Assembly (NCBI GenBank): GCA_039188505.1
Contig: JBCCZC010000173.1
Coordinates: 1 to 11,117, forward strand
DNA from: JBCCZC01 sp039188505
Lineage (GTDB): Bacteria; Pseudomonadota; Gammaproteobacteria; Xanthomonadales; SZUA-38
DNA: 11,117 nt
Direction: 5' to 3'
Shown piece after piece: positions 6,922-11,117 of this stretch. The notes under the pieces were generated by a model that saw only the letters and a list, made by a program, of their open reading frames with translations, had not been told where the DNA came from and did not search any database. How positions within the stretch are numbered: position 1 is the first letter of the stretch; the number at the start of each line of letters is the position of its first letter. Made by a program: the position numbers and the translations under genes.

Positions 6922-7590
6922 CTAGGAACCGGCGGCTGCGCGCACCTTGCGCTGCCAGCCGAGGCCATGGAAATCCCGCAGTTCGGTCAGTAGCCCCGCC
7001 GAGCCGCGCCCGGCATGCTCTCGGGTGAGCCGGCCGCAGAAGCGGGCGGCAATGCGGTTGGCTTCGATGTACATGGCGCTGGCCGTCGGGCTGAGGCCAT
7101 CGGCCAGGCGGAAGCGTTCGAACTGGAGCTGCCAGAGCGGTCCCGTGACCGACGCCGGACGGCCGGGGTCGATGGCGAAGCAGGCCGCGAAGAACTTGTC
7201 GATCTCCGCCTGTACCTCCAGCTCAACGAGCCGTGTGGCCCGGCCGGTCGCGGCGCGGTCGGCGATATAGAGAAAGTGGCTGACCCCTTCGAGCAGCACC
7301 TGGAAGTCGCCAAGATTGCCGCCGTGCAGCGACTCGAAGGGATCGTCCTCGGCCAGGCGCCCGATGAGATCGCCGTCGAGGAACAGCAGCAGCTCGAGTT
7401 CCCCCTCGGCCTCGCGCAGGAGTACGTGCTCGTCCGCTTCATGGGCCTCGGGCGCCAGCCGATCAACGCAGGCGCGATCCGTGGCGAGGAAATCCGCCGC
7501 GGACGGCCCTCCCTCAAGGCGGTTCAGGGATTCGAGCAGCGCTTGGGCCTGCCCGACGAGGCGCGGCCCTTCAGTGGCGGACAAGACCAC
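6922..7590 (-). CDS. Conserved hypothetical cytoplasmic protein, second gene of a two-gene operon
   Basis: 222 residues from the GTG at 7590. The frame is open further up to 7686, but the upstream residues look non-coding and would overlap the previous gene by 116 nt, so I start near where the helical pattern begins. The start overlaps the end of the upstream gene by 20 nt, implying translational coupling; no good ribosome binding site is present. There is no signal peptide or membrane segment. The protein is acidic and predicted largely helical, with notable stretches DFQVLLEGVSHFLYIADRA (95-113) and LVELEVQAEIDKFFAACFAI (121-140), followed by a basic C-terminus (WQRKVR). I do not recognise a named family or catalytic motif. 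Pairing with the preceding gene suggests the two proteins act together. Confidence 0.75.
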   Translation of the reverse strand: MVLSATEGPRLVGQAQALLESLNRLEGGPSAADFLATDRACVDRLAPEAHEADEHVLLREAEGELELLLFLDGDLIGRLAEDDPFESLHGGNLGDFQVLLEGVSHFLYIADRAATGRATRLVELEVQAEIDKFFAACFAIDPGRPASVTGPLWQLQFERFRLADGLSPTASAMYIEANRIAARFCGRLTREHAGRGSAGLLTELRDFHGLGWQRKVRAAAGS

Positions 7591-8179
7591 CGTCCAGGAT
7601 ACCGGCGGCGGCGAGACGATGGCCGTAGAGGGCACCGTCACTGCGAAGCCACAGCTCGTGCTGACGGAGAAGATCTCCCGGGCCACTACCCAGACGTGAT
7701 CCCGCGATCAGTCCGTCGAAGAGCGCCACCAAGGCGGCGAACTTGTCGGCCAGCTCGCGGAACACCAGGCGGGCGGCAAGGCCGACCCGGCCGGCATGGA
7801 GCTCCGCAAGGGCGCCGTAGGCCGTGCCCCCCATGCCGACGTAGTAGTCGACGTCGACGGTGCGCCGCTCGAGCCACCCGGGGAAGAAGCCCGCCACGAA
7901 CAGCGCCACGTCCCCGACTTGGCGGAGCGCGTCGCGTCGCTCGCCGTCGCTGCGCGCCTCGACGGCATCCTGGAACAGCAGCGCGAGGGGACGATGGGCG
8001 GCGCGATGCGAGCGGTTGCCGAGCGCCGCCGGGGCGATGAAGTGTTCGAGGAGCCGGACCAGATACGCCCGGGATTCGTCTTCGAGGTCGAGGGCCTGGC
8101 GCTCACAGGCGGCGTCGATGGAGTCGTGGAAGAATTCCGTGAGGTTCTCGGTGGTGATGACGCTGGGGGGTGTCGCCAC
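7571..8179 (-). CDS. Conserved hypothetical cytoplasmic protein, first gene of a two-gene operon
   Basis: 202 residues. The GTG start at 8179 is supported by GAGGA 6 nt upstream (8190-8186) and by a promoter at 8236-8209. There is no signal peptide. The protein is mostly helical. It opens with ENLTEFFHDSIDAACERQ (11-28) and continues with ESRAYLVRLLEHFI (35-48), LALLFQDAVEA (65-75), then LRQVGDVALFVAGFFPGWL (85-103). The motif VDVDYYVGMGGTAYGALAEL (108-127) is followed by LVFRELADKFAALVALFDGL (138-157). These clustered aromatic and glycine motifs look conserved, but I cannot name the family. The only Cys is at residue 25 and there is no metal or nucleotide motif. Its stop lies inside the start of the downstream gene. 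Function unknown. Confidence 0.8.
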   Translation of the reverse strand: MATPPSVITTENLTEFFHDSIDAACERQALDLEDESRAYLVRLLEHFIAPAALGNRSHRAAHRPLALLFQDAVEARSDGERRDALRQVGDVALFVAGFFPGWLERRTVDVDYYVGMGGTAYGALAELHAGRVGLAARLVFRELADKFAALVALFDGLIAGSRLGSGPGDLLRQHELWLRSDGALYGHRLAAAGILDGGLVRH

Positions 8180-8208
8180 GGCAGTTCCTCGTTGGACCTG
8201 CCTCCACT

Positions 8209-8236
8209 ACTATCGCGATGATTTCGAAGGTGTCAA
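8209..8236 (-). promoter_or_regulatory. Sigma70-type promoter of the two-gene hypothetical operon
   Basis: On the minus strand, a perfect -35 TTGACA (8236-8231) is followed by a 16-nt spacer and GATAGT (8214-8209, four of six matches to TATAAT). The -35 is preceded by an A-rich stretch (AAAGAAAAACC) that could act as an UP-like element. The predicted start site is near 8202, giving a leader of about 23 nt containing the GAGGA ribosome binding site. Confidence 0.65.
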
Positions 8237-8391
8237 TGGTTTTTCTTTGGCACTCAGTGACTTGGAGTGCTAGCAGGACCGAGCGAAGGCACCCGGCCGG
8301 GCTGCGCTCAGGCGTGCGCGCGTGTCCCCACCTGCGTGGCACAGGCATGTTGGCAGGCGCATTGGTGAGATCTGCGGAGAGCCCGGGGAAG

Positions 8392-8440
8392 GGGGCTCCC
8401 GCAGGGCCGGAGTGTAGGAGCCCCACGGGAGCGTGTCCCG
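8392..8440. repeat. Cluster of alternative hairpins with a GTAGGAGC core (REP-like)
   Basis: GGGGCTCC (8392-8399) pairs perfectly with GGAGCCCC (8417-8424) across a 17-nt loop. GCTCCCG (8395-8401) can instead pair with CGGGAGC (8426-8432), and CGGGA (8426-8430) with TCCCG (8436-8440). These structures exclude each other. The TGTAGGAGC stretch (8413-8421) resembles the start of REP-type intergenic repeats in pseudomonads and xanthomonads. A single copy in the window cannot establish that it is repeated. Confidence 0.4.
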
Positions 8441-8497
8441 GGTACATACATACGATTGCAGCGCGCCGAAAAAGTTCCGGATCGGCCGTCGATGGTA

Positions 8498-8521
8498 GCG
8501 GGCCGGCCCTCGCCGACCCGC
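8498..8521 (-). terminator. Terminator-like hairpin downstream of the RND permease gene
   Basis: Starting 6 nt after the permease stop, the minus strand reads GCGGG-U-CGGC, loop GAGG, GCCG-G-CCCGC. This is a 10-bp stem whose one non-Watson-Crick pair is G.U on this strand but C.A on the other, so the structure favours the permease transcript. There is no immediate U-run; a short UUUUU lies about 20 nt later. Confidence 0.5.
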
Positions 8522-8527
8522 CCGGGA

Positions 8528-11117
8528 TCATGCCTCGCTGAGACCCTCGGCCGAACCGCCGCTGCGGAACGGCTTCGCCGCCATTCGCTTGCCGCGCTTG
8601 AGCAACGCGTCGCAGTCCACGCCGATCGCGTAGAGTGCCGGAACCAGCAGGAGCGTGACGAAGAACGCCAGCATCACGCCGAAGGCCAGAGCCACGACAA
8701 TCGGCTTGAGGAACGCCGCCTGGATCGAGCGCTCCAGCATCATCGGCGTCAGGCCGACCACGGTGGTAACCGACGTCAACAGAATCGGCCGGAAGCGGGC
8801 AACACCCGCCTCGACGATCGCCTCGAGCGGCGCGACGCCCTTGGCGCGCAGCCGGTTGCAGTAGTCCATCAGCACCAGGTTGTCATTGACGACGACCCCG
8901 GCCGCTGCCGCGATGCCGAAGTAGCTGAAGATCGCCATGGTCAGACCCAGGGCAAAGTGGCCGAAGATCGCGCCCAGGAACGCGAACGGCATCGCGATCA
9001 GGATCAGCATCGGCTGCCAGTAGCTCTTGAACGCCACCGCGAGCATGGCGTACATGGCGAATAGGGCGATCGTGTAGAGGCCCATGACTTCCTTGATGAA
9101 GCGCGCCTCACCCTCGGCCTGGCCGATCGAACCGCGCGAGATGCCCGGATAGCGCTCCTCCCACGCCGGGAAGAAGTTCTCGTCGAGGTCGTCCATGATG
9201 TCGCCGCTGACGTTGTCCTTCATGTCCGCGCTGACGCGTGCGGCCCGGTTGCCGTTCCAGCGCTGGATGCGCTTGATGCCCGGCGCGTACTCGAGGTTTG
9301 CGACCGACAGGAGCGGCACCTCGCGACCGTCCGCCGTCCGGACCCGGAAGTCCTTGAGCGATTCGATCGACCGGCGGGACTCGAGCGGATAGTGGACCTT
9401 CACCTTCACGTCCTGGCCGGCGCGCGGAATCCGTTGGACCTCTTCACCGAAGTAGGCCTGGCGGACCTGGCGGTTGATGTCTGCGAGCGTCAGGCCAAGC
9501 TTGGTCGCGCCGGGCGCCAGGGTCAGGCGGATTTCCTCGGAGGCGCCCTCGAGATTGTTGCGGACGTCGTAGAGCGACTCGTAGGTCCGCAGCTGCGCCT
9601 CGAGCTCGTTGGTCGCCGCACGCAGAACGTCGAGGTCCGGATGGCGAATCGACAGCTCGAACGCCGGATCGTTATTGCCGTTCGTATATTGGACCGAAAC
9701 CTCCTTCGCATCGGGGACATCGCCCATGAGCTCGCGCAGGCGAACGGCGGCGTCTTTCGCGCTCATGTCTCGGACTTCGGGCGGCGCCAGCTTCACGATG
9801 GCGATAACGCTGTCCCGACGGGACCGCGTATACCAGTTCTCGATCAGCTCGCCTTCACCCTCGGTACGCTGGTTAACCTCTTCGACTAGCGCCTCCTCGG
9901 CATGCTGCATCTGGCTGAGGATCTCGAGCGCGCGGCTGTAGGGCGCGCCCTCGGGCAGGACCACGTTGACGATGATCTGGTCCGACTCGATGTCGGGCAT
10001 GAAGCTCTTCTTGACGTAGCCCGACCCGAACATGCCGAAGCCGACGATCATGGCCGACACGAAGATGCTCGTCGTCAGATAGCGGTGCTGGACGGCCCAC
10101 TGTCCGATCCGGCGGTAGCGCGTGTTGGCGAAGTTGACGATGCTGTCGGCGATGCGCTTCTGTACGGTGCCAAAGCGGCCCAGATTCTCGCGGGGCTTCA
10201 GCGTGCGCAGGTGTGCCGGCAGGATGAACAGGGACTCGACCAGCGAGAACACGAGGGCCAGCACCACCACCCAGGTGATGTGACGGGTGAACTCACTCGT
10301 GGACCCGCTGATGAAGAGCCACGGCAGGAACGCGAAGATGGTCGTCAGAACGCCGAAGATGACGGGCTTCGCCACGAGCTGTGCGCCGAGCACGGCGGCA
10401 CGCGTCCCACCGCCCTCCTTGCTGTGAGCCTCCGTATGGATGCTCTCACCGACGACGATGGCATCATCCACCACGATTCCGAGCACGAGCAGGAACGCAA
10501 AGGTCGACAGCATGTTCAACGACACGCCCACCGCGGGCATGAAGACAAAGGCGCCGGCATAGGCCGTCGCGATGCCGACCGAGACCCACAGGGCCACCTT
10601 CGGTCGGAGCGTCAGGATCAGGATGCAGAGCACCAGGAGCAGCCCCTGGAAGGCCGCCGAACCGATGGTCGTCATACGGCTCTTGAAGTCCTCGGCGTTG
10701 TCGGTCCAGAGCGTCAGCTCGGCGCCCGGCGGGAGCGTGGCCTGCCGCTTCTCGATCCAGTCGCGGACGGAGTCCGATGCCTTCACGATGTCCATGTTCT
10801 CGCTGGTCATGACCTGGATCAGGACCGCGGGTACGCCATTGAGGGTGGCGAGGATCTCGTTGTCCTCGAAGCCGTCGACGACGGTCGCGACGTCACCGAC
10901 GCGGATCGTGCCGCCCGTATCCGACTGGCGCACGATGATGCTGGCGAAGTCGGCTTCGGTGTCAGCCTGGTTGCGGACCTTGAGCTGGTAGGCGCCCACC
11001 TCGGTTCGGACCGTGCCGGCAGAGCTGTTCAGCGAGCTCGAGCGGATGGCATCGGCGACGTCGCTGAAGGTCAGGTTGAAGCGACGCAGCGCGGTCTCGG
11101 AGACCTGGATCGACACC
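8528..11117 (-). CDS. RND-family efflux permease (AcrB-like), C-terminal 862 residues; 5' end beyond the right edge
   Basis: This is an inner-membrane proton-driven pump subunit of a tripartite efflux system. The frame is open at the right edge, so about 170-180 N-terminal residues (TM1 and part of the porter domain) are missing. Numbering from the first GTG in frame (11116): a porter segment SETALRRFNLTFSDVADAI (6-24), TM segments from about 155, and TM4 LGIVVDDAIVVGESIH (212-227) with the Asp pair (217-218) equivalent to AcrB D407/D408. A second porter/docking half covers about 370-670. The C-terminal TM bundle includes AAAGVVVNDNLVLMDYCNR (737-755) and LTSVTTVVGLTPMMLERS (780-797). Where AcrB has Lys940 in TM10, this protein has Asn (residue 744), followed by Asp. 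The soluble tail is short (840-862). No adaptor or outer-membrane partner is in the window; the adaptor would normally lie upstream, beyond the right edge. The substrate cannot be told from sequence. Confidence 0.95.
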   Translation of the reverse strand, partial: VSIQVSETALRRFNLTFSDVADAIRSSSLNSSAGTVRTEVGAYQLKVRNQADTEADFASIIVRQSDTGGTIRVGDVATVVDGFEDNEILATLNGVPAVLIQVMTSENMDIVKASDSVRDWIEKRQATLPPGAELTLWTDNAEDFKSRMTTIGSAAFQGLLLVLCILILTLRPKVALWVSVGIATAYAGAFVFMPAVGVSLNMLSTFAFLLVLGIVVDDAIVVGESIHTEAHSKEGGGTRAAVLGAQLVAKPVIFGVLTTIFAFLPWLFISGSTSEFTRHITWVVVLALVFSLVESLFILPAHLRTLKPRENLGRFGTVQKRIADSIVNFANTRYRRIGQWAVQHRYLTTSIFVSAMIVGFGMFGSGYVKKSFMPDIESDQIIVNVVLPEGAPYSRALEILSQMQHAEEALVEEVNQRTEGEGELIENWYTRSRRDSVIAIVKLAPPEVRDMSAKDAAVRLRELMGDVPDAKEVSVQYTNGNNDPAFELSIRHPDLDVLRAATNELEAQLRTYESLYDVRNNLEGASEEIRLTLAPGATKLGLTLADINRQVRQAYFGEEVQRIPRAGQDVKVKVHYPLESRRSIESLKDFRVRTADGREVPLLSVANLEYAPGIKRIQRWNGNRAARVSADMKDNVSGDIMDDLDENFFPAWEERYPGISRGSIGQAEGEARFIKEVMGLYTIALFAMYAMLAVAFKSYWQPMLILIAMPFAFLGAIFGHFALGLTMAIFSYFGIAAAAGVVVNDNLVLMDYCNRLRAKGVAPLEAIVEAGVARFRPILLTSVTTVVGLTPMMLERSIQAAFLKPIVVALAFGVMLAFFVTLLLVPALYAIGVDCDALLKRGKRMAAKPFRSGGSAEGLSEA

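Larger units (their letters stand above)
8180..8527. other. 348-bp intergenic region with promoter, hairpins and terminator-like element
   Basis: No credible gene is seen here. An open frame on the minus strand (8103-8531) has no domain-like features and overlaps the real gene start. From right to left the region holds a terminator-like hairpin after the RND gene (8498-8521), a cluster of competing stems with a GTAGGAGC core (8392-8440), a stretch of about 150 bp with nothing recognised (8240-8390), and the promoter and ribosome binding site of the gene starting at 8179. Confidence 0.7.

Noticed and set aside
7571..7590. Frameshift splitting one gene into the 202- and 222-residue frames
   Set aside because: Each frame has its own complete-looking domain pattern, and the 20-nt overlap is typical of coupled genes. 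No run of repeated bases that would favour a frameshift is seen at the junction.
7015..8040. 341-codon plus-strand open frame
   Set aside because: It is a shadow of the overlapping hypothetical pair. The minus strand has the promoter, the ribosome binding site and the coherent helical proteins.
8103..8531. 142-codon minus-strand frame across the intergenic region
   Set aside because: It overlaps the gene starting at 8179 and the promoter and hairpins, and lacks any signal peptide, domain or composition typical of its neighbours.

Overview
The window is GC-rich, gene-dense chromosomal DNA, probably from a gammaproteobacterium of the Lysobacterales/Wenzhouxiangellaceae type. That placement is an inference. 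It rests on base composition, frequent GTG starts (five of the seven starts I assign), an HzsA-related secreted haem protein, and two exported proteins ending in an IFxxGFE tail, which I recall (unchecked) as common in that group. I see no mobile element, tRNA, rRNA, CRISPR array or phage gene.

Layout. Positions 1-1972 (minus) hold the N-terminal 657 residues of an exported two-component-regulator propeller sensor that runs off the left edge. Positions 2210-3615 (minus) hold a two-gene unit: a 71-residue exported small protein whose stop overlaps (GTGA) the start of a 397-residue secreted seven-bladed propeller. Transcribed in the opposite direction, 3784-6027 (plus) encodes a 747-residue secreted protein with a propeller-like body and one C-terminal CxxCH haem site, related to the alpha subunit of hydrazine synthase. 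It converges, with a 4-nt gap, on a signal-peptide-bearing methyltransferase-fold protein (6032-6784, minus). Positions 6922-8179 (minus) hold an overlapping pair of conserved but unrecognised cytoplasmic proteins behind a good sigma70-type promoter and ribosome binding site. A 348-bp gap holds that promoter, a cluster of hairpins and a terminator-like hairpin. Positions 8528-11117 (minus) hold the C-terminal 862 residues of an RND efflux permease that runs off the right edge.

Functional reading. Six of the eight proteins are predicted to be exported or in the membrane. The left half is mainly envelope or secreted propeller proteins. The most distinctive signal is the shared C-terminal IFxxGFE tail on two otherwise unrelated secreted proteins, which would fit a common export or anchoring tag. 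The second is the small exported ORF coupled to a ring whose only two cysteines lie where a disulfide would close it. The third is an exported protein with a SAM-binding fold lying tail-to-tail with a haem protein. The RND permease and the two-gene cytoplasmic operon look like separate transcription units with no evident link to the rest.
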